A stretch of 64,000 bases of DNA from Mesorhizobium_K marinum (GCF_040813715.1 NZ_JBFOCH010000001.1); one strand, 5' to 3'. Shown: positions 47,566-58,927, counted from the first letter of the stretch. Numbers and translations are program-made. Notes: generated from the letters alone by a model not told the origin.

Positions 47566-48330
47566 ATGTCAGACCTGTTCAGCCTGAAGGGCCGGATCGC
47601 CCTCGTCACCGGTTCCGGCCAGGGCATCGGCTACGCGCTGGCCAAGGGGCTCGCGGCGCACGGCGCGAAAGTCGTGCTGAACGGCCGCACCGCGGCAAAG
47701 ATAGGCAAGGCGGTCGCCACGCTGCGCGGCGAAGGGCATGACGTCGAGGCCGCGGTGTTCGATGTCGTCGATGCGGCCGCCGTCGGCGCCGAGATCGACC
47801 GGATCGAGCGGGAGCTCGGCCCGATCGACATCGTGGTCAACAATGCCGGCGTGCAGTTCCGCAAGCCGCTCGACGAGTTCCCGGACGACAAGTGGCAGGA
47901 ACTGCTGCAGGTGAACGTGACCGGCGTCTTCAATGTCGGCAAGGCCGTGGCGAAACGCATGATCCCGCGCCGGCGCGGCAAGATCATCAACATCGCCTCG
48001 GTGATGAGCGAACTCGCGCGCGAGACGATCGCGCCCTACACGACGACCAAGGGCGCGGTGAAGAACCTGACGCGCGGCATGTGCGCCGACTGGGCGCGGC
48101 ACGGCATCCAGGTCAACGCCATCGCGCCGGGCTTCTTCAAGACCGAGCTCAACACGGCGCTGTTCGAGAACCCGGACTTCAACGCCTGGCTGGAAAAGCG
48201 CACGCCCGCCGGCCGCTGGGGTGCGGTCGAGGAACTCGTCGGCGCGGCCGTCTTCCTGGCCTCCGACGCGTCGTCCTTCGTCAACGGCCACACGCTGTTC
48301 GTCGATGGCGGCATGACCGTTTCGGTGTGA
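47566..48330 (+). CDS. SDR family oxidoreductase (gluconate 5-dehydrogenase-like)
   Basis: This 254-residue short-chain dehydrogenase has the Rossmann motif TGSGQGIG, NNAG, the catalytic Ser in INIASVMSEL, and YTTTK as the Tyr-Lys pair. The similarity is highest to gluconate 5-dehydrogenase/2-deoxy-D-gluconate 3-dehydrogenase types by eye. Cotranscription with the sugar importer suggests it oxidises the imported sugar or acid. It converges with the epimerase gene 3 bp away. Confidence 0.85.
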   Translation: MSDLFSLKGRIALVTGSGQGIGYALAKGLAAHGAKVVLNGRTAAKIGKAVATLRGEGHDVEAAVFDVVDAAAVGAEIDRIERELGPIDIVVNNAGVQFRKPLDEFPDDKWQELLQVNVTGVFNVGKAVAKRMIPRRRGKIINIASVMSELARETIAPYTTTKGAVKNLTRGMCADWARHGIQVNAIAPGFFKTELNTALFENPDFNAWLEKRTPAGRWGAVEELVGAAVFLASDASSFVNGHTLFVDGGMTVSV

Positions 48331-48333
48331 GCC

Positions 48334-49349
48334 CTATGTCTTCGGCGCGTATTTGCGCCAGTTGTGCTGCTGCTTGAAGCCGAGCACCTTCCTGATCTTG
48401 CGGTTGGAATAGAGCGACTCGTACTTGCCGAGCTTCCGCTTCAGCGGGACCTCAGGATAGAAGCGGTCGAGCAGTTCCTGCGTCGTCAGGGCGGCCGACG
48501 GATCGTCGTTGGCCGCGTTGAAGACCTGGTAGCCCAGCCCGCTCTTGGCGATGCAGAGGTCGACGATCTGGCCGAGGTCGCGCGCATCGATGTAGCTCCA
48601 GGCGATGCGCTTGCGGAAGGCCGGATCCTTGATCCATTTCGGGATATAGCCTTCGTATTCGTGCGGCTCGATGACGTTGCCGATCCTCAGCGCATAGATG
48701 TCGAAGCCGCTGCGCAGCGCAAAGGCGCGGGCGCATTGTTCGTTGACCACCTTGGACAGCGCGTAGGAATCCATCGGGTCGACGTCATACGCCTCGTCGA
48801 GTGGGAAATAGGCGGGATCCCTGGGTTCGTTGGCGAAGACCACGCCGTAGGTCGTCTCGCTCGACGCGATCNTAGCGCGTAGGAATCCATCGGATCGACG
48901 TCGTACGCCTCGTCGAGCGGGAAATAGGCGGGATCCCTGGGTTCGTTGGCGAAGACCACGCCGTAGGTCGTCTCGCTCGACGCGATCACGATCTTCTTGA
49001 TCCCGAGCTTAACCGCCGCCTCGATGACGTTGTAGGTGCCCATCGTGTTGACGCGGAACAGCTCGTTGTCGGGCGTGATCATGATGCGCGGGATGGCGGC
49101 GAAATGGACGACGGCGTCGACCGGCTTGGGCCGCAGCGACAGGTCGAACTCGTGCAGGCCCATGTAGCTCGACAGCGCGTTGAACACCTGGCCGCTGTCG
49201 GTGATGTCGGTGATCAGCGTGCGGACTTTCGGATTGTCGAGCGGCCTGGTGTCGATGTTGAGCACCTGGTGCCCCTTCCCGACCAGATAATCCACGACGT
49301 GCCGGCCGGCCTTGCCGCTGCCGCCGGTGAACATGATCCGCTTGCCCAT
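48334..49349 (-). CDS. NAD-dependent epimerase/dehydratase family protein, assembly join inside
   Basis: This extended SDR protein has the N-terminal FTGGSGKAGRHVVDYL, ASSETTYG and the catalytic SYALSK. It resembles sugar dehydrogenases such as uronate dehydrogenase but is longer. An N at 48872 is flanked by ~114 bp copies; the 116 bp offset breaks the frame in the assembly, and removing it gives 299 residues. GGGAGATCG precedes the ATG at 49349, and a candidate FadR operator lies just upstream. Substrate unassigned. Confidence 0.82.
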
Positions 49350-49359
49350 CTCGATCTCC

Positions 49360-49377
49360 CTATTTGTCTGACATTTG
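49360..49377. promoter_or_regulatory. candidate FadR-type operator upstream of the epimerase gene
   Basis: CTATTTGTCTGACATTTG shares CTATTTGTCT and the following ACA with the site at 45631-45646. It lies 11 bp upstream of the epimerase start. The match suggests both transcription units are controlled by the FadR protein encoded at 43549-44316. Confidence 0.5.
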
Positions 49378-49431
49378 CAGGGAGTTGCCGCCGGACGCAA
49401 GCCCGGCGGCGAGGCAATTCGCGGGCCGCGC

Positions 49432-51147
49432 CTACGGGAGCGTGTAGGCCGTCTTCACCGTGGTAAAGAATTCGGCAGCATAGCGGCCCTGCTCGCGCGG
49501 GCCGAAGGACGATCCTTTCCGCCCCCCGAACGGCACGTGGTAGTCGACGCCCGCCGTCGGCAGGTTGACCATCACCATGCCGGCCTCGGCGTTGCGCTTG
49601 AAGTGCGAGGCGTGCTTCAAGCTGGTCGTGCAGATGCCCGACGACAGGCCGAAGACGGTGTCGTTGGCGGCGGCCAGCGCCTCGTCGTAGTTCTTCACCC
49701 GCATGACACTGGCGACCGGCCCGAAGATTTCCTCGCGGTTGATGCGCATCCCGGCGGTCGTCTCGGTGAACAGCGCCGGCTGCAGGTAGANCGTGTCGTT
49801 GGCGGCGGCGAGCGCCTCTTCGTAGGTCTTCACCCGCATAACACTGGCGACCGGCCCGAAGATTTCCTCGCGGTTGATGCGCATCCCGGCAGTCGTCTCG
49901 GTAAACAGCGCGGGCTGCAGGTAGAAGCCGGGCGTGTCGCGCTTGAGCAGGTCGCCGCCGAACGCCAGCCTGGCGCCTTCCTGCTTGCCGATGTCGATGT
50001 AGGACATGTCCTGGTCGAGCTGGCTCTGGTCNNNAGTCGTCTCGGTAAACAGCGCGGGCTGCAGGTAGAAGCCGGGCGTGTCGCGCTTGAGCAGGTCGCC
50101 GCCGAACGCCAGCCTGGCGCCTTCCTGCTTGCCGATGTCGATGTAGGACATGTCCTGGTCGAGCTGGCTCTGGTCGACCACCGGCCCGACATGCGTGCCC
50201 GGCTTCACCGCGTCGTCCACGACAAGCGCCTTCAGGCGCTCGCCGACCGCCGCGACGAACCTGTCGTGGATGCCCTCGGTGACGACGAGCCGCGAGGACG
50301 CGGTGCAGCGCTGGCCGGTCGAGAAGAAGGCGCCGTTGACGGCGACGTCGACCGCAACGTCGAGGTCGGCGTCGTCGAGCACCACGAGCGGGTTCTTGCC
50401 GCCCATCTCGAGCTGGAACTTGCGCATGTGCTCGACGCATGCGGCCGCGACCTTCTTGCCGGTGCCGACCGAGCCGGTGAAGGTGATCGCGTCGACGCCG
50501 GGGCTGTTGAGCAGCGTGTCGCCGACCACCGAGCCGCGGCCCATGACGAGGTTGAAGACGCCTTCGGGAACCCCGGCGCGCACGATGATGTCGGCGAGCG
50601 CCCAGGCCGAGCCCGGCACGAGATCGGCCGGCTTGAAGACGACCGTGTTGCCATAGGCGAGCGCCGGCGCGATCTTCCACGCGGGAATCGCGATCGGAAA
50701 GTTCCACGGCGTGATGATGCCGATGACGCCGACCGGCTCGCGGGTGAGCTCGACATCGATGCCGGGACGGGTGGACGGCAGCTTTTCGCCCGACAGGCGC
50801 AGCGTCTCGCCGGAGAAGAAGTCGAAGATCTGCGCCGCGCGCAGCACCTCGCCGGTCGCCTCGGGCAACGTCTTTCCTTCCTCGCGGGCGAGCAGCCTTC
50901 CAAGCTCGTCCTTGCGCGCGACGATCTCGTCGGAAACCTTTTTCAGGATATCGTGGCGCTGCTGGATGCCGGAGCGCGACCACGCCGGAAACGCGGCCCG
51001 CGCCGCGGCGATCGCCTGTTCGGCCTGCTCGCGCGATGCGCGCGCGTAGCGGCCGACCACGTCGCCCGTGTCGGAGGGATTGATATTCTCGGCGGCCTCT
51101 GCCGCGTCAACCCAGCTCCCGGCTATGAAGTTCTGATGCAAAGTCAT
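49432..51147 (-). CDS. aldehyde dehydrogenase, 2,5-dioxovalerate (alpha-ketoglutaric semialdehyde) type, two assembly joins inside
   Basis: This NAD(P)-dependent dehydrogenase has TPWNFPIAIPAWKIAPAL, FTGSVGTGKKVAAAC, the catalytic Glu in QLEMGGKNP and the catalytic Cys in FFSTGQRCTASSR. Overall it resembles KGSADH, the last step of non-phosphorylative sugar-acid pathways. Ns at 49791 and 50032-50034 have duplicated flanks (offsets 135 and 144 bp); the copies differ (VKTYEEAL versus VKNYDEAL). Merging gives 478 residues. The specific aldehyde substrate is inferred from context only. Confidence 0.85.
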   Translation of the reverse strand: MTLHQNFIAGSWVDAAEAAENINPSDTGDVVGRYARASREQAEQAIAAARAAFPAWSRSGIQQRHDILKKVSDEIVARKDELGRLLAREEGKTLPEATGEVLRAAQIFDFFSGETLRLSGEKLPSTRPGIDVELTREPVGVIGIITPWNFPIAIPAWKIAPALAYGNTVVFKPADLVPGSAWALADIIVRAGVPEGVFNLVMGRGSVVGDTLLNSPGVDAITFTGSVGTGKKVAAACVEHMRKFQLEMGGKNPLVVLDDADLDVAVDVAVNGAFFSTGQRCTASSRLVVTEGIHDRFVAAVGERLKALVVDDAVKPGTHVGPVVDQSQLDQDMSYIDIGKQEGARLAFGGDLLKRDTPGFYLQPALFTETTXDQSQLDQDMSYIDIGKQEGARLAFGGDLLKRDTPGFYLQPALFTETTAGMRINREEIFGPVASVMRVKTYEEALAAANDTXYLQPALFTETTAGMRINREEIFGPVASVMRVKNYDEALAAANDTVFGLSSGICTTSLKHASHFKRNAEAGMVMVNLPTAGVDYHVPFGGRKGSSFGPREQGRYAAEFFTTVKTAYTLP

Positions 51148-51330
51148 GGGTCTGCCCTTGTCCGTCGGTTTTTGTTGGTGGCCGCAGGCTGAATACAGGG
51201 CAATGGCGCATGCTTAAAGCAAATTCGACCCCTGCGACACGACCGGATGGCGATCGCCTGCCCGCTTCCGCCCGATCGCGCCGGACCAAGTTGACATCGG
51301 TCGGACCTGTTCGCTAGATGGCGACTTCAC

Positions 51331-51424
51331 CAGGGGGGTCCCGACAAGGGGCTGAGATACTGCTGGCTTCGCGCAGCGCAGTGACCCGTCGAACCTGATC
51401 CAGTTCATACTGGCGTAGGGACGG
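51331..51424 (+). ncRNA. TPP riboswitch upstream of thiC
   Basis: The conserved thi-box elements are present: GGGGCTGAGATA at about 51349-51360 and GACCCGTCGAACCTGATCC followed by CAGTTCATACTGGCGTAGGGA. These form the TPP-binding aptamer. It lies 128 bp before the thiC start, so TPP probably represses thiC-thiM-thiE expression. Confidence 0.93.
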
Positions 51425-51552
51425 TGCGAGGCGCAGCAGGCCGGTCTCCGGCTGGAGCATTCGGGTTCATCCACGCCCGAAGTCCGATTGCCAAACCTCT
51501 GTTCCTCCTCATCGCATGGACTGGGTCTCCTGCAGAAGAGGAGGCTCAACGC

Positions 51553-53355
<1,803 letters not shown>

Positions 53356-53358
53356 GCG

Positions 53359-54153
53359 ATGACCAGCCCTTCCCTTCTGTTCGCCCGCATGCGCGAGACC
53401 GCACCGCTCGTGCAGTGCATCACCAACTATGTGGCTATGAACGTCGCCGCCAACGTCCTGCTCGCGGCGGGCGCATCGCCGGCCATGGTTCACGCGGAGG
53501 AGGAAGCCGGTGAGTTCGCGGCGATTGCCGGCGCGCTCACCGTCAACATCGGCACCCTGTCGCCGGCGTGGGTGGCGGGCATGAAAGCGGCCGTCGCCGG
53601 GGCAACCGCCGCCGGCCGGCCATGGGTGTTCGACCCCGTGGCGCATTTCGCCACCGCCTTCCGACGCCAAGCGGCGGCCGAACTGCTTGCGCTCCGCCCC
53701 ACGATCATCCGCGGCAACGCCTCGGAGATCATCGCGCTTGGCGGCGGCACGAGCGCCGGCAAGGGCGTCGACAGCGGCGACCCCATCGAGCAGGCCGAAG
53801 ATTCGGCGCGCCAGTTGGCGCTCGCAAACGGCGCCGTGGTCGCAGTCACCGGAGCGGTCGATTTCGTGACGGACGGCGCGCGCGCCGTCCGCATTCCGGG
53901 CGGCTCGCCCCTGATGCCGAAAATCACGGCGATGGGCTGTTCGCTGACGGCGCTGGTCGGCGCCTACGTCGCGATTGCGCCCGACCAGCCGTTCGAGGCT
54001 GCGACGGCGGCCCTGGTCACCTTTGCCGTCGCCGGCGAAAGCGCCGCTCGCGACGCCTCGGGTCCCGGCAGTCTCGCCGTGCGCTTCCTCGATGCGCTGC
54101 ATGGGCTCACGGCAGCCGACCTCGAGGCCGGCGGCAGGGTCCTTGCGGCATGA
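53359..54153 (+). CDS. thiM: hydroxyethylthiazole kinase
   Basis: This 264-residue ribokinase-like kinase phosphorylates hydroxyethylthiazole salvaged from the medium or from thiamine breakdown. Features are CITNYVAMNVAANVLLA, WVFDPVAH, IIRGNASEI and MGCSLTALVGAY with the anion-hole Cys. It is coupled to thiE by an ATGA overlap. Confidence 0.95.
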   Translation: MTSPSLLFARMRETAPLVQCITNYVAMNVAANVLLAAGASPAMVHAEEEAGEFAAIAGALTVNIGTLSPAWVAGMKAAVAGATAAGRPWVFDPVAHFATAFRRQAAAELLALRPTIIRGNASEIIALGGGTSAGKGVDSGDPIEQAEDSARQLALANGAVVAVTGAVDFVTDGARAVRIPGGSPLMPKITAMGCSLTALVGAYVAIAPDQPFEAATAALVTFAVAGESAARDASGPGSLAVRFLDALHGLTAADLEAGGRVLAA

Positions 54154-54791
54154 GGCGGTTCGACCTGTCGCTCTACCTGGTCCTCGATCCTGATCTCTGC
54201 GCCGTCCATTCGATGGCGCAGACGGCGCGCCTCGCGGTCGCCGGCGGCGTCACCATGGTCCAGCTTCGCGACAAGGCGGCAACCACCGCCGCCCTTGTCG
54301 AGACCGGCCGCGAGCTGAAGGCGGCGCTGGCCGGCACCGGCGTCCCGTTGATCGTCAACGACGACATGGAGGCCGCCGTCGCCATCGACGCCGACGGCTT
54401 TCACGGCGGGCAGGACGACGTGCCTGCTGAGGTCGCGCGCCAGCGGCTTGGCCCCGGCCGGATTCTCGGTCTCTCGGTCGAGACGGAAGCCGCCGTCGAG
54501 GCGATCGACGTCGGCGTAGTCGACTATGTCGGCGTCGGTCCGGTCTTCGCCACCCCGACCAAGCCCGACCACAAGCAGCCCATCGGTCTCGACGGGCTGG
54601 CCCGGCTCGTCCGCCTCTGTCCCCTGCCTTCCGTTGCCATCGGCGGATTGAAGCAGGCGCATGCCGCCCCGGTCCTTGCCAGCGGCGCGGGCGGGATGGC
54701 GGTGGTCTCCGCGATCTGCGGGCAACCCGATCCGCAGGCCGCCGCCCGGTCGCTGTCACGGTCGATCGAGGCCTGGCGCCTGTCGCACTGA
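54150..54791 (+). CDS. thiE: thiamine-phosphate synthase
   Basis: This 213-residue TIM-barrel enzyme joins HMP-diphosphate and thiazole-phosphate to thiamine phosphate. Features are VTMVQLRDKAATT, LIVNDDMEAAVAIDADGFH, VGVGPVFATPTKPDH and SVAIGGL. It ends the thiC-thiM-thiE operon. No thiO, thiS or thiG is found between these genes, so thiazole synthesis would come from elsewhere. Confidence 0.95.
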   Translation: MRRFDLSLYLVLDPDLCAVHSMAQTARLAVAGGVTMVQLRDKAATTAALVETGRELKAALAGTGVPLIVNDDMEAAVAIDADGFHGGQDDVPAEVARQRLGPGRILGLSVETEAAVEAIDVGVVDYVGVGPVFATPTKPDHKQPIGLDGLARLVRLCPLPSVAIGGLKQAHAAPVLASGAGGMAVVSAICGQPDPQAAARSLSRSIEAWRLSH

Positions 54792-54846
54792 CGACCCGGC
54801 GACGGAGAACCGCGCGGCCGAAAGCGCCGGCCTCGGATAGTGGGCC

Positions 54847-55692
54847 TCAGGCGGCCGGCCACAGGCGATGGAAATGATGCAGGGGGCCATGGCCATGCCC
54901 GACCTCGAGCGTGCCGCTCGCCGCAAGCGCGCCTTGCAAGTAGCTTTTCGCCTGTCCCACGCTCTCCTCCACGGTGTTGGATGGCAGCAGCGCTGCGATC
55001 GCCGCCGACAGCGTGCAGCCGGTGCCGTGGTCGTTCTTCGTCTTGATGCGCGGCGCGGACAGTTCGATCGTCGCCGATTCGCCGTGCAGGATGTCGATGC
55101 TGGTTTCCGGATCCTCCATGTGCCCGCCTTTCAGCAGCACCCATCGGGAGCCGAGCCGATGCAGTTCGACCGCCCGCAAGCGCATCTCCCCGAGCGACCA
55201 GTCGGGCTCGGTGCCGAGCAGCACCGCCGCTTCCGGCAGGTTCGGCGTGATCACTGTGGCGAGCGGAACCAGAAGCCCGCGGACGGCGTCGACCGCCGCC
55301 GGATCGAGCAGGTGATGGCCGCTCTTGGCGACCATCACGGGGTCGAGCACGACGTTCGCGGCCCGATGTCGCCCCAGGCTTCCGGCGATTGCCTCGGCGA
55401 TTCCGGCGTTCGCCACCATGCCGATCTTGACCGCGTCGATCCTGACGTCGTCGAAGACGGCGTCGATCTGCTCTGCGACGAATTCGGGCTCGAGCGCGAC
55501 GTAGGAGCGCACCCCTTGCGTGTTCTGGGCCACCACCGCGGTGATGGCCGACGTCGCGTAGGCCCCGAGCGCCGAGAACGTCTTGATGTCGGCCTGGATA
55601 CCGGCGCCGCCGGACGGATCGGTCCCGGCGATCGTCAGCACGTTGGCGACGGCGCCGCCCATGGCGCTCGGTGAAGGGTTCGGGTTGGACAT
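54847..55692 (-). CDS. thiD: hydroxymethylpyrimidine/phosphomethylpyrimidine kinase
   Basis: This 281-residue ribokinase-family enzyme phosphorylates HMP and HMP-phosphate. Features are TIAGTDPSGGAGIQADIKT near the N-terminus and KNDHGTGCTLSAAIA near the C-terminus. The ATG at 55692 has only a weak GAGG upstream. It converges with thiE and sits 49 bp after its own TPP riboswitch, so all four thi genes respond to TPP but in two units. Confidence 0.95.
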   Translation of the reverse strand: MSNPNPSPSAMGGAVANVLTIAGTDPSGGAGIQADIKTFSALGAYATSAITAVVAQNTQGVRSYVALEPEFVAEQIDAVFDDVRIDAVKIGMVANAGIAEAIAGSLGRHRAANVVLDPVMVAKSGHHLLDPAAVDAVRGLLVPLATVITPNLPEAAVLLGTEPDWSLGEMRLRAVELHRLGSRWVLLKGGHMEDPETSIDILHGESATIELSAPRIKTKNDHGTGCTLSAAIAALLPSNTVEESVGQAKSYLQGALAASGTLEVGHGHGPLHHFHRLWPAA

Positions 55693-55740
55693 TGCGGCCT
55701 CGCTGCAGAGACCGGAGAAGGAGCGGTTCGCCGTGACCAG

Positions 55741-55842
55741 TCCCTTCGCCGGCATGATCCGGATCAGGTTCAAAGGGTCACGGCGCTGCCTTTTGGGCCC
55801 GGCCGAATCTCAGCCCCCTGCGGGGCACCCCTCGGTGAAGGG
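55741..55842 (-). ncRNA. TPP riboswitch upstream of thiD
   Basis: On the minus strand the thi box reads GGGGCTGAGATTCGGCC and then GACCCTTTGAACCTGATCC, closed by the complementary ends (CCCTTC near 55743 and GAAGGG near 55837). It is a second TPP aptamer that controls thiD. Confidence 0.92.
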
Positions 55843-55922
55843 CGATGTGTAGCAAGCCCGGCGCGGCGATGCATCCGCCATTTCGTCCCGACCGGAACGC
55901 CGCGAGGGCGCCGCGTCGGCCG

Positions 55923-56840
55923 TCAGGCTGCCGGGCGATCAACAGGCACGCCGCCCACCTCGGAGACGATCCAACGATAGAGCGCGTTGGCGGCCGGCTG
56001 GTCCAGCTTCCCGTTCGGCATCACGAAATGATAGCCGTTCTCGGTCGGCAGCGGCCGGTCGACGACGACCCTGAGCTGCCCCCCCTGCAATTCCTGCTCG
56101 ATGAGATAGAGCGGCAGCAGCGCGACCCCGAGTCCTGCCGACGCCGCCTCGATCACCATCGCGAACTGGTCGAATCGGTGTCCCTGGTAGGAGGCTGTCG
56201 TCTCAACCCCCGCCAGCGCGAACCAGTCGGACCAGGCCTTGGGGCGCGTCGCGAGATGCAGCAGCGGAAGCTGCGCCAGCGTCTCCGCCGTTTGCGGCTC
56301 CGCATGCCCGGCCAGCACCGGGCTGGCCACCGGCACGATCACCTCCTGGCAGACATAGCGGCAGGTCGCATTGGCCCAGACCGGCTGGCCGTAGTGAATG
56401 GCCGCGTCGAAACCCTGTTCCTCGAGATCGAACGGCTCGGAGCGCGACGCAATGTCGAGCACGACTTGGGGATGCGCCGCGAGAAAGCCTGGCAGCCGCG
56501 GCGTCAGCCAGCGCGCCCCGAAGGTCGGCAACGTGGCAAGCCGCAGCAGCGACGCCTTCGAGCCGGCCATGGCGCGCAGCATCGCCGCCTCCCCCTGCTG
56601 CAGGAGCTTGCGCGCGTCCGGCAGGAATTTTCGGCCGGCCTCGGACAGCACGACGCGCTGGCGCACGCGCTCGAACAGCAGCACGCCGAGCTGTCGCTCC
56701 AACTCACCGATCTGCCGGCTGACCGTGCTCTGGGTCAGGCTGAGTTCACGCCCCGCCTGGGTCACGCTGCCGTGCCGGGCGGCGCTCTCGAAGGCCTGTA
56801 GCTTGCCGAGGTCGGGGATCAGTGCGCGCGAAAGGGTCAT
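55923..56840 (-). CDS. LysR family transcriptional regulator, GcvA-like
   Basis: This 305-residue protein has a LysR winged helix (VTQAGRELSLTQSTVSRQIGELE) and a GcvA-type effector domain (LATLPTFGARWLTPRLPGFL). Its target is not evident; the thiamine operon lies downstream of it, and an AraC gene lies divergently. It is not near purine genes. Confidence 0.88.
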   Translation of the reverse strand: MTLSRALIPDLGKLQAFESAARHGSVTQAGRELSLTQSTVSRQIGELERQLGVLLFERVRQRVVLSEAGRKFLPDARKLLQQGEAAMLRAMAGSKASLLRLATLPTFGARWLTPRLPGFLAAHPQVVLDIASRSEPFDLEEQGFDAAIHYGQPVWANATCRYVCQEVIVPVASPVLAGHAEPQTAETLAQLPLLHLATRPKAWSDWFALAGVETTASYQGHRFDQFAMVIEAASAGLGVALLPLYLIEQELQGGQLRVVVDRPLPTENGYHFVMPNGKLDQPAANALYRWIVSEVGGVPVDRPAA

Positions 56841-57302
56841 GCAGTACTCGCAACATTCATACTGGATTCTGAACGATAGCTGTCCTCAAGAGGGTTACAT
56901 AACGACGTGGGCGCATCAAGTCGCCGGACAGGACGCTGCCAGATCCTCATCCGGCGCCATCGTCAGGCAGCTGCCGCTCACCCCCAAACGAGCGCCGGCT
57001 CCCAATAGGTTAGTCGGCAAACTCAGGTCTGCCGGGCTGCTCCCAGGGGCCGTGTCTTGCGTTGCCGGAATCGCATGCCGNAGACGAGCGCCGGCTCCCA
57101 ACATGTTAGTCGGCAAAGTCGGGTCTGCCGGGGCCGTGTGTTGCGTTGCCGGAATCGCATGCCGGCGACTTTTGCGATAGGGATGTCGGGCCCATCCGAC
57201 GTCGTGCATGTCGGATTGGGCCGGTGGGCAACCGCGTCCGCGCTGTTCTGCCCCACCCGGAAAATCATGCGGCGGCGCCCGAACCGCGCCAGGTGCTGGA
57301 CG
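56841..57302. other. intergenic stretch with an assembly duplication
   Basis: The N at 57081 is flanked by two copies of about 80 bp (roughly 56992-57080 and 57083-57168) that differ by several bases and an indel of ~14 bases. I see no convincing gene or structured RNA here. Confidence 0.5.
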
Positions 57303-57965
57303 ATGACGACGAACCCCCGCTTCCATTGCTGGCGCCACCGGGCGCGCGACGACGAAAGTTTGATCGTCTTTCCAGACGGGTGCCGGGATCTGCTGATAGT
57401 CACGCCGGAGCGGGGACCGGTCCAGATCCTCCTGACCGCGCTCGACGTCCGGCCGCGGCATGCGCATCTTGCCGCAGGCGACGACGTCGTCGGCTACCGT
57501 CTGCGGCCGGGAACGACCATGTCTCCCGCCGAACTGGAGGCCATTCGACGCGCGCCGGCGCAATCGCAGCAAATCCTTGCCAACGCTTCCCGCAGCGGGA
57601 CCGACGCGGGCGATGCGATCCAGCTGCTTTCGGAACCGGGCATCACCGTCGCGCGCGCGGCAAGACGTCATGGCGTATCGCTTCGGACGCTGCAGCGCCA
57701 TTTCATTTCCCGCGACCTGCCGCCGCCCGACTTCTGGCGACAGCTTTCCAGGGCGCGGCGGGCCGCAGCCATGCTGGGGCAGTCCGAACCACTGGCGGTG
57801 ATCGCCGGCGAATGCGGTTTCAGCGACCAGGCGCACATGAGCCGCGATCTCCGACGCTGGTTTTCGTCGACGCCGGCGCAACTCAGCCGGAGCCCGCTGG
57901 CGCTCGAACTCTTGCGTCAGCCCGCGCTCGGCAACTGGACCGGCGAACAGATCTCGACCAGATAG
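57303..57965 (+). CDS. AraC family transcriptional regulator
   Basis: This 220-residue protein has an N-terminal cupin-like/DUF6597-type sensor part (LIVFPDGCRDLLIV; LRPGTTMSPAELEA) and a C-terminal AraC helix-turn-helix (VARAARRHGVSLRTLQRHF; LAVIAGECGFSDQAHMSRDL). The start is uncertain: the ATG at 57303 and one at 57267 both lack a strong ribosome binding site. Its end overlaps the convergent VOC gene by 49 bp. Confidence 0.7.
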   Translation: MTTNPRFHCWRHRARDDESLIVFPDGCRDLLIVTPERGPVQILLTALDVRPRHAHLAAGDDVVGYRLRPGTTMSPAELEAIRRAPAQSQQILANASRSGTDAGDAIQLLSEPGITVARAARRHGVSLRTLQRHFISRDLPPPDFWRQLSRARRAAAMLGQSEPLAVIAGECGFSDQAHMSRDLRRWFSSTPAQLSRSPLALELLRQPALGNWTGEQISTR

Positions 57966-58312
57966 CCGTCGGGGTCGCTGACATAGGACGTCGTCTGTCC
58001 CCACGGCTCGTCCCGCACAGCCTGGACCGGCGCCGCACCGGCCGCGACGGCACGATCGAACGCCGCATTTACGTCCTGGGTCTCGAAGGCGATTTCGAAG
58101 ACCGGCGCCTGTGGCGACGGACTGCCCGGGGCCTTGCCCAGCTCCCGCATCAGCCGCTTCGATGAAAAGGCGAGCCTGGTCTGGCCGGTGGAAAGCTCGC
58201 CATAGTCCCCCGACTCGTGAAGGAATCGCCGCTCGAGGTTGAAGGCGCGTTCGTAGAACGCCAGTGCCCTGGCGACATCGTCGACATAGAGGATGGTGTA
58301 TCGGAAGATCAT
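57917..58312 (-). CDS. VOC family (glyoxalase/bleomycin-resistance fold) protein
   Basis: This 131-residue protein has the VOC beta-alpha-beta repeats (YTILYVDDVARALAFYERAF; FEIAFETQDVNAAFDRAVAAG; VSDPDGYLVEICSP). The metal-ligand Glu is in LVEICSP. GGAGAGAAGC precedes the ATG. It may protect against a toxic metabolite or bind a small molecule. It is convergent with the AraC gene, which often controls such enzymes. Confidence 0.85.
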   Translation of the reverse strand: MIFRYTILYVDDVARALAFYERAFNLERRFLHESGDYGELSTGQTRLAFSSKRLMRELGKAPGSPSPQAPVFEIAFETQDVNAAFDRAVAAGAAPVQAVRDEPWGQTTSYVSDPDGYLVEICSPVQLPSAG

Positions 58313-58491
58313 GCTTCTCTCCGGCAGGCGCGTGATCCATTGCAATGGACGCCATGACGTCTTTTGTCTTGAAGGATCGCGACAGGGCCGGCCATCGGTC
58401 ACAGGCCGGCGGCACCGCTCGCGCGAGGAACTGCCGCGACCGCGCTAAAGAAGCGGCGGCATATCGAGCTGGCGAGAGGAGCCGAAGGNNN

Positions 58492-58927
58492 GCGATCGTA
58501 CGCCGAGTTTACGTCCTGGGTCTCGAAGGCGATTTCGAAGACCGGCGCCTGTGGCGACGGACTGCCCGGGGCCTTGCCCAGCTCCCGCATCAGCCGCTTC
58601 GATGAAAAGGCGAGCCTGGTCTGGCCGGTGGAAAGCTCGCCATAGTCCCCCGACTCGTGAAGGAATCGCCGCTCGAGGTTGAAGGCGCGTTCGTAGAACG
58701 CCAGTGCCCTGGCGACATCGTCGACATAGAGGATGGTGTATCGGAAGATCATGCTTCTCTCCGGCAGGCGCGTGATCCATTGCAATGGACGCCATGACGT
58801 CTTTTGTCTTGAAGGATCGCGACAGGGCCGGCCATCGGTCACAGGCCGGCGGCACCGCTCGCGCGAGGAACTGCCGCGACCGCGCTAAAGAAGCGGCGGC
58901 ATATCGAGCTGGCGAGAGGAGCCGAAG
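58492..58927 (-). other. duplicated copy of the VOC gene start at an assembly gap
   Basis: After the NNN at 58489-58491, the 5' half of the VOC gene (start at 58752) and its upstream region repeat with an offset of 440 bp. The copy is cut at 58492 and diverges for a few bases before joining. It is not a second gene. Confidence 0.85.

Noticed and set aside
54792..54846. Terminator between thiE and thiD
   Set aside because: Some GC-rich pairing exists, but I see no clear stem followed by a T-run on either strand.
58492..58927. Second VOC gene copy
   Set aside because: It is cut at a NNN gap and repeats the first copy with its upstream region; treated as contig overlap.
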